A stretch of DNA of 64,000 nucleotides from Lampris incognitus. Taxonomy: Eukaryota; Chordata; Actinopteri; Lampriformes; Lampridae. Shown piece by piece: positions 27,101 through 39,800 of this stretch. The stretch's first letter is position 1; each line of letters opens with the position of its first letter. The position numbers were made by a program, and so were the translations under genes. The notes beneath the pieces were generated by a model. The model was not told the origin of the DNA and ran no database searches. It saw only the letters and a program-made list of their open reading frames with translations. Location: assembly GCF_029633865.1 (NCBI RefSeq), contig NC_079222.1, positions 33,174,695-33,238,694 of the forward strand, in the 5' to 3' direction.

Positions 27101-29094
27101 AAAGAGAAGCACTTGTGAAATCAATACTCAGCAATGCCTCAATTTGAAGTGAACTGAGAGTTTGACAAACTTAAATCGGCATAGTATTCTCGCATGTCGC
27201 AATGGTCAAGTACAACTACCCCAACATATAGCACTTACTGTCCGTTAAGTTCAAGTCAATGCTGAAGTTAGGGCAGTCATCTTGACATTTGTCTTAATAA
27301 TTGTTTTTCTACTTACTCAAGCCCAAGGCTGTGTTCATTCAGCATCAAGTCTTCCCTTGAGTTTCTTTGCTTCAGTGAGTTGACCATTTTATATACTTGA
27401 AGCATTCAAACAACCGTGTCAGTCTCATTTACATCTCAAGTTCCAACGTTTGGATGATGAATTGTCAATTGTTCAAGATTTTTAACCTGATGGTCTGCCA
27501 TTTCTTGGGTAATCACCTTCATCAAGGCAGGACATGTTCAAAGGAAGGTCAGTTAGTCAACAATTGTAATCCTTCTTTGGATGTTTTCAATCTTGTGATG
27601 ACTCACGGACTAAATTCTGTTTCCAAATGTATAACCATCTGTGAGAAGAGAAGATCTGCTAAATTTGACCATAAAAAGCACTATACATTACAAACCGTGA
27701 AAGTCTTTGTAAAGATTGCCATAAAGTTTGCGGAAAATGTCAGTTCTTCCAGCACAGAACCAAACTCTAACTTGATAGCACTTTCTACATTGTGCTTTAG
27801 ATGTACAATTATCGATATGTTGAGTACAACTGAGAGAACCCCAAAGAGAAGCACTTATGTATTCAAGACTCACCAATGCCTCAATTTGAAGTGATCTGAG
27901 TGTGTTTTTGCACAAAACTGTAATCATCATAGTCTCCCACCAAGTTGTAGTGGCCAAGAGATACTACCCCAACATGAAGCACTTACAGAAGTAAATCCTA
28001 TTGTTAGTGCTTCTATTAGGGTAATATCAGCGACCAATCCTGTGTAAGGGTAGAACATATGTAAGCGGTTTATCATCAGTTCCACCCCAAGATTGTAGCC
28101 TTGTAGCCCGAGTGTTCGACAAACTTATAATCAGCATAGTCTTCTGTCATGTCGCCCTGATCAAGTACAACTACCCCAACATATAGCACTTACTGTCCGT
28201 TAAGTTCAAGTCAATGCTAATGCTAGAGGAGTCGTATTGACATTTGTCGTCGTTGTTTTCTGCTTACTCGGGCTCAAAGGTGTTTTCTGTTAGCGTCGAG
28301 TACTCCCACGAATTTGTGACCCTCGGGGAATTGACCATTTTATATGCTCGAAGAATTAAATGAAAGCCCATGTCTGTCTTATATCATCTGAGAAAAGAGA
28401 AGATGTGCTATAGTTTAACAACTATAAAAGGCACTATATGTTACAAACTGTCAATGCCAATGTAAAGATTGCCTTAAAGTTTGCTGAAAATGTCAGTTCT
28501 TCCAGCACAGAATCAAACCCCAACTTGATAGCACTTTCTACCATATATTGTATAAGAGAGTGGCTTAAGTTAGAGTTGAATTCTGACGGTTTTGCGGTCC
28601 TGTGTAAACGATCCTCGGATGAACTGTGGTTTTTGGCAGAGAAACATGGAAATGTGTCCTTTTGCGACTGAAGCTATGTGTCTTTGCGACTACCCCAACA
28701 TGAAGCACTTACTGTGTGAACAAGCATTGTCAGAGCATCAGTTAGAGCAATATCAAGGACACATTTTCAATGCGTCTTGGGTATATTTATATCGAACCGT
28801 CGGTATCACTGTTATCGTTTTTCATATGTTTTCAAAAGTATGATTATTGCCGCTGAGCACATCTAAGACAACCCCAAAGAGAAGCACTTGTGAAATCAAT
28901 ACTCAGCAATGCCTCAATTTGAAGTGAACTGAGAGTTTGACAAACTTAAATCGGCATAGTATTCTCGCATGTCGCAATGGTCAAGTACAACTACCCCAAC
29001 ATATAGCACTTACTGTCCGTTAAGTTCAAGTCAATGCTGAAGTTAGGGCAGTCATCTTGACATTTGTCTTAATAACTGTGTTTGTACTTACTCA
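24199..29094. repeat. Satellite b-c dimers (three copies, last one truncated)
   Basis: Landmarks at 24199 (b), 24952 (c), 25967 (b), 26719 (c), 27741 (b) and 28494 (c) give a dimer period of ~1.77 kb without a monomers. These copies share variants not seen in most of the trimer zone, such as gctcgaagaattaaatgaaag and aatgtgtcc. The third c ends early, near 29094. Confidence 0.9.
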
Positions 29095-29836
29095 AGTACA
29101 GAACCAAACTCTAACTTGATAGCACTTTCTACTTTGTGCTTTAGATGTACAATTATCGATATGTTGAGTACAACTGAGAGAACCCCAAAGAGAAGCACTT
29201 ATGTATTCAAGACTCACCAATGCCTCAATTTGAAGTGATCTGAGTGTGTTTTTCACAAAACTGTAATCATCATAGTCTCCCACCAAGTTGTAGTGGCCAA
29301 GAGATACTACCCCAACATGAAGCACTTACAGAAGTAAACCGTATTGTTAGTGCTTTTATTAGGGTAATATCAGCGACCAATCCTGTGTAAGGGTAGAACA
29401 TATTTAAGCGGTTTATCATCAGTTCCACCCCAAGATTGTAGCCTTGTAGCCCGAGTGTTCGACAAACTTATAATCAGCATAGTCTTCTGTCATGTCGCAC
29501 TGGTCAAGTACAACTACCCCAACATATAGCACTTACTGTCCGTTAAGTTCAAGTCAATGCTAATGCTAGAGGAGTTGTATTTACATTTGTCGTCGTTGTT
29601 TTCTGCTTACTCGGGCTCAAAGGTGTTTTCTGTTAGCATTGCGTACTCCCACGAATTTGTGACCCTCGGGGAATTGACCATTTTATATGCTCGAAGAATT
29701 AAATAAAAGCCCATGTCGGTCTTATATCATCTTAGAAAAGAGAAGATGTGCTATAGTTTAACAACTATAAAAGGCACTATATGTTACAAACTGTCAATGC
29801 CAATGTAAAGATTGCCTTAAAGTTTGCTGAAAATGT
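29095..29836. repeat. Satellite monomer b after a deletion junction
   Basis: The sequence jumps from the middle of c (acttactcaag) directly into the start of b (acagaaccaaactc). About 420 bp of the c unit are missing relative to its neighbours. Confidence 0.85.
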
Positions 29837-32800
29837 CAGTTCTTCCAGCACAGAATCTAACACCAACTTGATAGCACTTTCTACCATATATTGTATAAGA
29901 GAGTAGCTTAAGTTAGAGTTGAATTCTGACGGTTTTGCGGTCCTGTGTAAACGATCCTTGGATGAACTGTGGTTTTTGGCAGAGAAACATGGGAATTTGT
30001 CCTTTTGCGACTGAAGCTATGTGTCTTTGCGACTACCCCAACATGAAGCACTTACTATGTGAACAAGCATTGTCAGAGCATCAGTTAGAGCAATATCAAG
30101 GACACATTTTCAAAGCGTTTTCGTTCAGCATCAAGTCTTCCCCTGAGTTTCTTTGCTTCAGTAAGTTGACCATTTTATATACTTGAAGCATTCAAACAAC
30201 TGTGTCAGTCTCATTTACATCAAGTTCCAACGTTTGGATGACGAATTGTCAATTGTTCTAGATTTTTAACCTGATGGTCGGCCATTTCTTGGGTAATAAC
30301 CTTCATCAAGGCAGGACATGTTCAAAGGAAGGTCAGTTAGTCAACAATTGTAATCCTTCTTTGGATGTTTTCAATCTTGTGATGACTCACGGACTAAATT
30401 CTGTTTCCAAATGTATAACCATCTGTGAGAAGAGAAGATCTGCTAAATTTGACCATAAAAAGCACTATACATTACAAACTGTGAAAGTCTTTGTAAAGAT
30501 TGCCATAACGTTTGCGGAAAATGTCAGTTCTTCCAGCACAGAACCAAACTCTAACTTGATAGCACTTTCTACTTTGTGCTTTAGATGTACAATTATCGAT
30601 ATGTTGAGTACAACTGAGAGAACCCCAAAGAGAAGCACTTATGTATTCAAGACTCACCAATGCCTCAATTTGAAGTGATCTGAGTGTGTTTTTCACAAAA
30701 CTGTAATCATCATAGTCTCCCACCAAGTTGTAGTGGCCAAGAGATACTACCCCAACATGAAGCACTTACAGAAGTAAACCGTATTGTTAGTGCTTATATT
30801 AGGGTAATATCAGCGACCAATCCTGTGTAAGGGTAGAACATATTTAAGTGGTTTATCATCAGTTCCACCCAAAGATTGTAGCCTTGTAGCCCGAGTGTTC
30901 GACAAACTTATAATCAGCATAGTCTTCTGTCATGTCGCCCTGATCAAGTACAACTACCCCAACATATAGCACTTACTGTCCGTTAAGTTCAAGTCAATGC
31001 TAATGCTAGAGGAGTCGTATTGACATTTGTCGTCGTTGTTTTCTGCTTACTCGGGCTCAAAGGTGTTTTCTGTTAGCGTCGAGTACTCCCACGAATTTGT
31101 GACCCTCGGGGAATTGACCATTTTATATGCTCGAAGAATTAAATGAAAGCCCATGTCGGTCTTATATCATCTGAGAAAAGAGAAGATGTGCTATAGTTTA
31201 ACAACTATAAAAGGCACTATATGTTACAAACTGTCAATGCCAATGTAAAGATTGCCTTAAAGTTTGCTGAAAATGTCAGTTCTTCCAGCACAGAATCAAA
31301 CCCCAACTTGATAGCACTTTCTACCATATATTGTATAAGAGAGTGGCTTAAGTTAGAGTTGAATTCTGACGGTTTTGCGGTCCTGTGTAAACGATCCTTG
31401 GATGAACTGTGGTTTTTGGCAGGGAAACATGGAAATTTGTCCTTTTGCGACTGAAGCTATGTGTCTTTGCGACTACCCCAACATGAAGCACTTACTGTGT
31501 GAACAAGTATTGTCAGAGCATCAGTTAGAGCAATATCAAGGACACATTTTCAAAGCGTCTTGGGTATATTTATATTGAACCGTTGGTATCGCTGTTATCG
31601 TTTTTCATGTTTTCAAAAGTATGATTATTGCCGCTGAGCACATCTAAGACAACCCCAAAGAGAAGCACTTGTGAAATCAATACTCAGCAATGCCTCAATT
31701 TGAAGTGATCTGAGAGTTTGACAAACTTAAATCGGCATAGTATTCTCGCATGTCGCGCCGGTCAAGTACAACTAGCCCAACATATAGCACTTACTGTCCG
31801 TTAAGTTCAAGTCAATGCTGAAGTTAGGGCAGTCATCTTGACATTTGTCTTAATAATTGTTTTTCTACTTACTCAAGCCCAAGGCTGTGTTCATTCAGCA
31901 TCAAGTCTTCCCCTGAGTTTCTTTGCTTCAGTGAGTTGACCATTTTATATACTTGAAGCATTCAAACAACCGTGTCAGTCTCATTTACATCTCAAGTTCC
32001 AACGTTTGGATGACGAATTGTCAATTGTTTTTAACCTGATGGTCGGCCATTTCTTGGGTAATCACCTTCATCAAGGCAGGACATGTTCAAAGGAAGGTCA
32101 GTTAGTCAACAATTGTAATCCTTCTTTGGATGTTTTCAATCTTGTGATGACTCACGGACTAAATTCTGTTTCCAAATGTATAACCATCTGTGAGAAGAGA
32201 AGATCTGCTAAATTTGACCATAAAAAGCACTATACATTACAAACTGTGAAAGTCTTTGTAAAGATTGCCATAAAGTTTGCGGAAAATGTCAGTTCTTCCA
32301 GCACAGAACCAAACTCTAACTTGATAGCACTTTCTACTTTGTGCTTTAGATGTACAATTATCGATATGTTGAGTACAACTGAGAGAACCCCAAAGAGAAG
32401 CACTTATGTATTCAAGACTCACCAATGCCTCAATTTGAAGTGATCTGAGTGTGTTTTTACATAAAACTGTAATCATCATAGTCTCCCACCAAGTTGTAGT
32501 GGCCAAGAGATACTACCCCAACATGAAGCACTTACAGAAGTAAATCGTATTGTTAGTGCTTCTATTAGGGTAATATCAGCGACCAATCCTGTGTAAGGGT
32601 AGAACATATGTAAGCGGTTTATCATCAGTTCCACCCCAAGATTGTAGCCTTGTAGCCCGAGTGTTCGACAAACTTATAATCAGCATAGTCTTCTGTCATG
32701 TCGCCCTGATCAAGTGCAACTACCCCAACATATAGCACTTACTGTCCGTTAAGTTCAAGTCAATGCTAATGCTAGAGGAGTCGTATTGACATTTGTCGTC

Positions 32801-35800
32801 GTTGTTTTCTGCTTACTCGGGCTCAAAGGTGTTTTCTGTGAGCGTCGAGTACTCCCACGAATTTGTGACCCTCGGGGAATTGACCATTTTATATGCTCGA
32901 AGAATTAAATAAAAGCCCATGTCGGTCTTATATCATCTGAGAAAAGAGAAGATGTGCTATAGTTTAACAACTATAAAAGGCACTATATGTTACAAACTGT
33001 CAATGCCAATGTAAAGATTGCCTTAAAGTTTGCTGAAAATGTCAGTTCTTCCAGCACAGAATCAAACCCCAACTTGATAGCACTTTCTACCATATATTGT
33101 ATAAGAGAGTAGCGTAAGTTAGAGTTGAATTCTGACGGTTTTGCGGTCCTGTGTAAACGATCCTTGGATGAACTGTGGTTTTTGGCAGAGAAACATGGGA
33201 ATTTGTCCTTTTGCGACTGAAGCTATGTGTCTTTGCGACTACCCCAACATGAAGCACTTACTGTGTGAACAAGCATTGTCAGAGCATCAGTTAGAGCAAT
33301 ATCAAGGACACATTTTCAAAGCGTTTTCGTTCAGCATCAAGTCTTCCCCTGAGTTTCTTTGCTTCAGTAAGTTGACCATTTTATATACTTGAAGCATTCA
33401 AACAACTGTGTCAGTCTCATTTACATCAAGTTCCAACGTTTGGATGACGAATTGTCAATTGTTCTAGATTTTTAACCTGATGGTCGGCAATTTGTTGGGT
33501 AATAACCTTCATCAAGGCAGGACATGTTCAAAGGAAGGTCAGTTAGTCAACAATTGTAATCCTTCTTTGGATGTTTTCAATCTTGTGATGACTCACGGAC
33601 TAAATTCTGTTTCCAAATGTATAACCATCTGTGAGAAGAGAAGATCTGCTAAATTTGACCATAAAAAGCACTATACATTACAAACTGTGAAAGTCTTTGT
33701 AAAGATTGCCATAACGTTTGCGGAAAATGTCAGTTCTTCCAGCACAGAACCAAACTCTAACTTGATAGCACTTTCTACTTTGTGCTTTAGATGTACAATT
33801 ATCGATATGTTGAGTACAACTGAGAGAACCCCAAAGAGAAGCACTTATGTATTCAAGACTCACCAATGCCTCCATTTGAAGTGATCTGAGTGTGTTTTTC
33901 ACAAAACTGTAATCATCATAGTCTCCCACCAAGTTGTAGTGGCCAAGAGATACTACCCCAACATGAAGCACTTACAGAAGTAAATCGTATTGTTAGTGCT
34001 TCTATTAGGGTAATATCAGCGACCAATCCTGTGTAAGGGTAGAACATATTTAAGCGGTTTATCATCAGTTCCACCCCAAGATTGTAGTCTTGTAGCCCGA
34101 GTGTTCGACAAACTTATAATCAGCATAGTCTTCTGTCATGTCGCACTGGTCAAGTACAACTACCCCAACATATAGCACTTACTGTCCGTTAAGTTCAAGT
34201 CAATGCTAATGCTAGAGGAATTGTGTTTACATTTGTCGTCGTTGTTTTCTGCTTACTCGGGCTCAAAGGTGTTTTCTGTTAGCATCGAGTACTCCCACGA
34301 ATTTGTGACCCTCGGGGAATTGAAAATTTTATATGCTCGAAGAATTAAATAAAAGCCCATGTCGGTCTTATATCATCTGAGAAAAGAGAAGATGTGCTAT
34401 AGTTTAACAACTATAAAAGGCACTATATGTTACAAACTGTCAATGCCAATGTAAAGATTGCCTTAAAGTTTGCTGAAAATGTCAGTTCTTCCAGCACAGA
34501 ATCAAACCCCAACTTGATAGCACTTTCTACCATATATTGTATAAGAGAGTGGCTTAAGTTAGAGTTGAATTCTGACGGTTTTGCGGTCCTGTGTAAACGA
34601 TCCTTGGATGAACTGTGGTTTTTGGCAGGGAAACATGGAAATTTGTCCTTTTGCGACTGAAGCTATGTGTCTTTGCGACTACCCCAACATGAAGCACTTA
34701 CTGTGTGAACAAGCATTGTCAGAGCATCAGTTAGAGCAATATCAAGGACACATTTTCAAAGCGTCTTGGGTATATTTATATTGAACCGTTGGTATCACTG
34801 TTATCGTTTTTCATGTTTTCAAAAGTATGATTATTGCCGCTGAGCACATCTAAGACAACCCCAAAGAGAAGCACTTGTGAAATCAATACTCAGCAATGCC
34901 TCAATTTGAAGTGATCTGAGAGTTTGACAAACTTAAATCGGCATAGTATCCTCGCATGTCGCGCCGGTCAAGTACAACTAGACCAACATATAGCACTTAC
35001 TGTCCGTTAAGTTCAAGTCAATGCTGAAGTTAGGGCAGTCATCTTGACATTTGTCTTAATAATTGTTTTTCTACTTACTCAAGCCCAAGGCTGTGTTCAT
35101 TCAGCATCAAGTCTTCCCCTGAGTTTCTTTGCTTCAGTGAGTTGACCATTTTATATACTTGAAGCATTCAAACAACCGTGTCAGTCTCATTTACATCTCA
35201 AGTTCCAACGTTTGGATGACGAATTGTCAATTGTTTTTAACCTGATGGTCGACCATTTCTTGGGTAATCACCTTCATCAAGGCAGGACATGTTCAAAGGA
35301 AGGTCAGTTAGTCAACAATTGTAATCCTTCTTTGGATGTTTTCAATCTTGTGATGACTCACGGACTAAATTCTGTTTCCAAATGTATAACCATCTGTGAG
35401 AAGAGAAGATCTGCTAAATTTGACCATAAAAAGCACTATACATTACAAACTGTGAAAGTCTTTGTAAAGATTGCCATAAAGTTTGCGGAAAATGTCAGTT
35501 CTTCCAGCACAGAACCAAACTCTAACTTGATAGCACTTTCTACTTTGTGCTTTAGATGTACAATTATCGATATGTTGAGTACAACTGAGAGAACCCCAAA
35601 GAGAAGCACTTATGTATTCAAGACTCACCAATGCCTCAATTTGAAGTGATCTGAGTGTGTTTTTCACAAAACTGTAATCATCATAGTCTCCCACCAAGTT
35701 GTAGTGGCCAAGAGATACTACCCCAACATGAAGCACTTACAGAAGTAAACCGTATTGTTAGTGCTTATATTAGGGTAATATCAGCGACCAATCCTGTGTA

Positions 35801-36247
35801 AGGGTAGAACATATTTAAGTGGTTTATCATCAGTTCCACCCAAAGATTGTAGCCTTGTAGCCCGAGTGTTCGACAAACTTATAATCAGCATAGTCTTCTG
35901 TCATGTCGCCCTGATCAAGTACAACTACCCCAACATATAGCACTTACTGCGTGTTAAGTTCAAGTCAATGCTAATGCTAGAGGAGTCGTATTGACATTTG
36001 TCGTCGTTGTTTTCTGCTTACTCGGGCTCAAAGGTGTTTTCTGTTAGCGTCGAGTACTCCCACGAATTTGTGACCCTCGGGGAATTGACCATTTTATATG
36101 CTCGAAGAATTAAATGAAAGCCCATGTCGGTCTTATATCATCTGAGAAAAGAGAAGATGTGCTATAGTTTAACAACTATAAAAGGCACTAAATGTTACAA
36201 ACTGTCAATGCCAATGTAAAGATTGCCTTAAAGTTTGCTGAAAATGT
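29837..36247. repeat. Satellite a-b-c-b tetramers, two copies
   Basis: Landmarks at 29837 (a), 30525 (b), 31277 (c), 32290 (b), 33043 (a), 33731 (b), 34483 (c), 35496 (b) and 36248. Equivalent points are 3206 bp apart, giving two tetramers. The a units share gagagtagc and gtttcttt...cagtaagttg variants that mark them as a separate a lineage. Confidence 0.88.
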
Positions 36248-36450
36248 CAGTTCTTCCAGCACAGAATCAAACCCCAACTTGATAGCACTTTCTACCATAT
36301 ATTGTATAAGAGAGTGGCTTAAGTTAGAGTTGAATTCTGACGGTTTTGCGGTCCTGCGTAAACGGCTTTTGTAAAATGCGGGTACAAAGAAGAAACGCAT
36401 CGATTCCTCTATATATTATGATCCTTGGATGAATTGTGGTTTTTTGCAGA
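36248..36450. repeat. Last satellite monomer, with a 56-bp insertion, cut by Gypsy-2
   Basis: The monomer runs normally to gtaaacg at 36364. Bases 36365-36420 are foreign to the satellite, and the repeat resumes at atccttggatgaa, then is interrupted by the Gypsy-2 5' LTR after cagggg-free ttttttgcaga. It resumes at 43641. Confidence 0.85.
36447..36450. repeat. Target site duplication of Gypsy-2, left copy (CAGA)
   Basis: Satellite copies read ggCAGAgaaac at this site; CAGA occurs on both sides of the element. Confidence 0.88.
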
Positions 36451-36793
36451 TGTGGGGTACTTGGGATTTAGTAGCCCCCCATCTATTTTTTATTTTATAT
36501 ACTTACCTTCATTGACCACTCACTAATAGTAAAGAGGAGAATTGTCTGCTGTGTTGTTGTGATAGCCGGTTCTTGCCACAGGAGGGCACTGCAGGTTAAT
36601 TGCTTCTAGCCTGTGTGACGTAGTGCTGGCTCTCGCCGTGCACTCTGGGACAGAGAGTCGTCAGATGAGTGTTGCCGTTCGTATAGTGAGCCATGCTCTG
36701 AAAACGTGTCCTCTGTAATGTCTATTTGACAGATGGAGTAAAACAACAAAAACACCAGCCCTTGTAAGTGTCATTCTTATCAAGTGTGCTACA
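36451..36793 (+). repeat. 5' LTR of Gypsy-2 (343 bp)
   Basis: Starts TGTGGGGTAC and ends GTGTGCTACA. It is identical to 43298-43640 except for T/C in ctctgTaatg against ctctgCaatg. It should hold the element promoter; a TTTTATATAC stretch lies near 36490. Confidence 0.97.
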
Positions 36794-36798
36794 AATAT

Positions 36799-36818
36799 TG
36801 GTGCCGAAACCCGGGATC
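36799..36818 (+). promoter_or_regulatory. Primer binding site, tRNA-Phe type
   Basis: TGGTGCCGAAACCCGGGATC is a perfect 20-nt complement of the 3' end of vertebrate tRNA-Phe(GAA) including CCA, as recalled from the known tRNA. It starts 5 nt after the 5' LTR, where reverse transcription is primed. Confidence 0.9.
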
Positions 36819-36881
36819 AGCGCCATTGCCACCATTGTCAGGAGAAGAAGTGGGGAGCGGAGTGAGAACACGTGACCAACA

Positions 36882-39800
36882 ATGGAACTGGAGCTTGAGC
36901 AACTGCAAGACAGGCTGAGTGAGACCCTCCTGCAGTTAGGGCTGGACCAGTTAAAAGAGGTGTGTGTTATTGCTAAAGTCCCCACTGAAAACCAGACAAA
37001 GAGGCATGCGCTGATCAGACTTATTAGTGAAACTGTGGATGAAGCAATTGAGAAGGAGGATGAAGAGGTAGCACGTCAGTTTCTGTCCAGACTAGTGGAC
37101 CTCTCTAGTGAAATGAAGCAGAGAGGGGCGGAGTCACATACTGGTGCAGGTGCAGACAGTACTAACAAGGATGCTGCTGAATTGGCAAGCTTACATGAAC
37201 AATATCAGGCCTTACAGTCCAGCTTTACTGCATCCACAAAAGCGCTTGAGGAAGAGATATCACGCCTCAGTGAGAAACTAAGTCTTAAAGAACCCAGTAG
37301 ACCTAGTCAACCTTCAAACCCAATCCCGTCAGTAATCCAACCCCCTGAAGTAACCATACGCAGAGACTTTAAGATAAATGGCCAAATAGGAGAACGGGGG
37401 CAGATAGACAAGTTGTCTTATATAAATCTTACGCATCAGATTGATATGGGGGTGAGAAAAGGCCACAGCGAGTTGGAGATAATAGAGGCTGTAATCCGAG
37501 CCATCAGCCCTGGGCTGACTCTCCGTGACTTGTTAGAGATCAAAACCGAACTCACCCTCCCTCAGCTGAGGACCATTCTGAAAGGCCATTTCAAAGAGGA
37601 TAGCTCTGTGGACCTATATCACCGACTAATCAACATCACACAGGACAGTCAGGAGTCACCACAGAACTTCCTGTTCCGAGCCATAGCATGTAAAGAGAGA
37701 CTCTTAGCAGCAGCGAGAGAGCCTGGCTCTGATGAACAATACAGCCCTGAACTGATACAGAAGAAGTTCCTAAGAGCTGTGGGAACTGGGCTAGTGAGTG
37801 ACCAGGTAAAATATCAGCTCAAGAGCTATCTCGATGATCAAGCAACTACTGATGATGTTCTCATTGTTAAGATGATAGAGGCCGCAAGTTTCGAGTCAGA
37901 GAGACAGCGGAAATTCAAGAAGAGCTCCCACAGTAAGGAAACCAGAGTGCGGGAAGTGCGAGCTGAGGCACATCAGTATCTAGGAGCGGAAGCTGCAGTG
38001 GTCGGGGGTCAGGAGTCGTCGCCATCAACATCCGCGAGTGTGAATGCCCTTAAGACACAGGCAGGGAACCAAAAGGAGTCTGCGTTCTACGAGATAATCC
38101 AACAGCTGAAAGGAGAAATGGAACAGATGAGAAAAGCCATGAATCACTCCTCTGGCCAAAGACCTTCTCGTCAGCAGCAGCCTGTGAGGAAGCGCGGATG
38201 CAAAGCCTGTCAAGACAGTGAAAGGGGCGACCAGTGCAACCACTGTTTCAAATGCGGACAGAGTGGCCATCTTTCAAGAGGGTGTAGAGCTCAGAGGCCT
38301 GAAAAATCGGAGCAGGTAGACACGTCTAGCTGTACTGTCACCAGCAAGCTCATCGACGACAGTATTCAGCTACTAGAAGCCAGAGTGTCTGCCCGACAGC
38401 GAGACGAGGCAGGGCGGGAACAGCAAGCACCCACAGTGAGTCATATCTCCTCAAAACGCCAGTCACAGCTGCTGAACCTAATTGGAAAGAAATACATGAT
38501 AAACTGTTACATTGATGGTGTAGCCACACAGGCATTGTGGGATACCGGGTCGCAGGTCTGCCTAATCAGTGAAGAATGGAGGAGAAAACATCTCCCACAC
38601 ACCAAGGTGAGAAGCACAGAAGAGATCCTTGGCCCTGGCACCCTGACTGGTAAAGCAGCAAACCAGACAACCATTCCTTTCTCTGGATGGGTGGAAGTGA
38701 CTGTCCAGTTAGCACCGAATAGCACCACTCAGACTCCACCAATGGAACTCACTGTGCCAATACTAGTAACCACACACCAGGGCACCGCAGAAGAACCGAT
38801 CATCGGTTACAATGTAATTGAACACCTGTTAGAGTCTGGAGCTGGACAGCCATCAAGTGTAATCACAAAGGCACTAAGCATTGCGTTCGCGGTTGACTAC
38901 AAGAAGGCTGAAGTCCTCGTGAAGCTGATAAACAGCCAAGATGATATGGAAGGTGAGGGGATGGTTAAAGTGGGCCGAGAAAGCATGACTATTCCGGCGG
39001 GCCAGACAAAGATTGTTAAGTGTGGTGTTAGAGCAGGGCCCCTCCAAGCAGACCAGAACGTCCTCTTTGAGCCTAATGTGAACCCAAAGTGGCCAGAGGG
39101 CCTGAAGGTGGATGAAAACATTGTATGTTTACAGAAGGGAACCTGGTCACGCATCGCTGTCCCAGTGACTAACGTCACAGCTCATGACATCACACTGCCG
39201 CCACGGACTCCCCTGGGGCAGACCCAAAGAACTAGAGCCATCTACCCTGCCGCCGTGAAGCCGTTGGATGTGGATGGGACTAGTACAGTGAACCCAGTCA
39301 TCCCAGGGACCTCCACAACAGGTACAGAACGAAGACCTGTGATTAGAGACACAACAAAGCTGAAAGGGCCAGGTGATGTCAAGACGGAACACCAGGAGGA
39401 AGATCTATGGGACCCGCCTGTCCCTCTGAACCACCTGACACCTGAACAACAACTGCAGGTGAGAGAGCTACTGCGGGAGGAGAGTAGTGTGTTCGCACGC
39501 GATGACCATGATGTGGGGACTATTCCATCACTCCAGCTCAAGATCCGCCTGAGTGACACCACACCGGTGAAGCGGACATACACATCAGTCCCAAAGCCTC
39601 TTCATAAAGAAGTGAAGGAATACCTCGAGGATTTACTGAACAGAGGCTGGATAACTAAGTCAAAATCACCCTACTCAAGCCCAATCGTGTGTGTGCGGAA
39701 AAAGGATGGGAGCCTCCGCCTCTGCTGTGACTACCGTGAGTTGAACAAGAGGTCCATCCCAGACCGCCATCCAATACCACGCATCCAGGATATGCTCGAC

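Larger units (their letters stand above)
2869..36450. repeat. Satellite array with higher-order repeat structure (monomers a, b, c)
   Basis: About 33.6 kb of tandem repeats. A landmark (CAGTTCTTCCAGCACAG) recurs at 3504, 4194, 4944, 5964, 6984, 7674, 8426, 9445, 10135, 10885 and so on to 36248. The intervals fall into three classes: ~690 (a), ~750 (b) and ~1019 (c). Monomer a matches c except that a ~329-bp middle block is absent. Monomer b is a mosaic that shares the ends and the distal block of c but lacks other parts and has its own ~210-bp segment. Copies within the trimer zone are nearly identical, so the array was homogenised recently. All copies have the same orientation. The short ORFs inside are not considered genes. 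The satellite family is not recognised by name. Confidence 0.95.

Noticed and set aside
2913-36400. Many repeated short ORFs (60-165 codons) in the satellite, such as those starting MRSCVND and MVGNLLGN
   Set aside because: They recur only because the DNA is repeated. They overlap each other in different frames, their lengths change with A4/A5 runs, substitutions between copies change residues freely, and no known domain or splice pattern is present.
2869-36450. CRISPR array or rDNA/snRNA gene cluster as an explanation of the repeats
   Set aside because: Units are 0.7-1.0 kb without spacer-repeat structure, and no rRNA, 5S or snRNA sequence was recognised in them.
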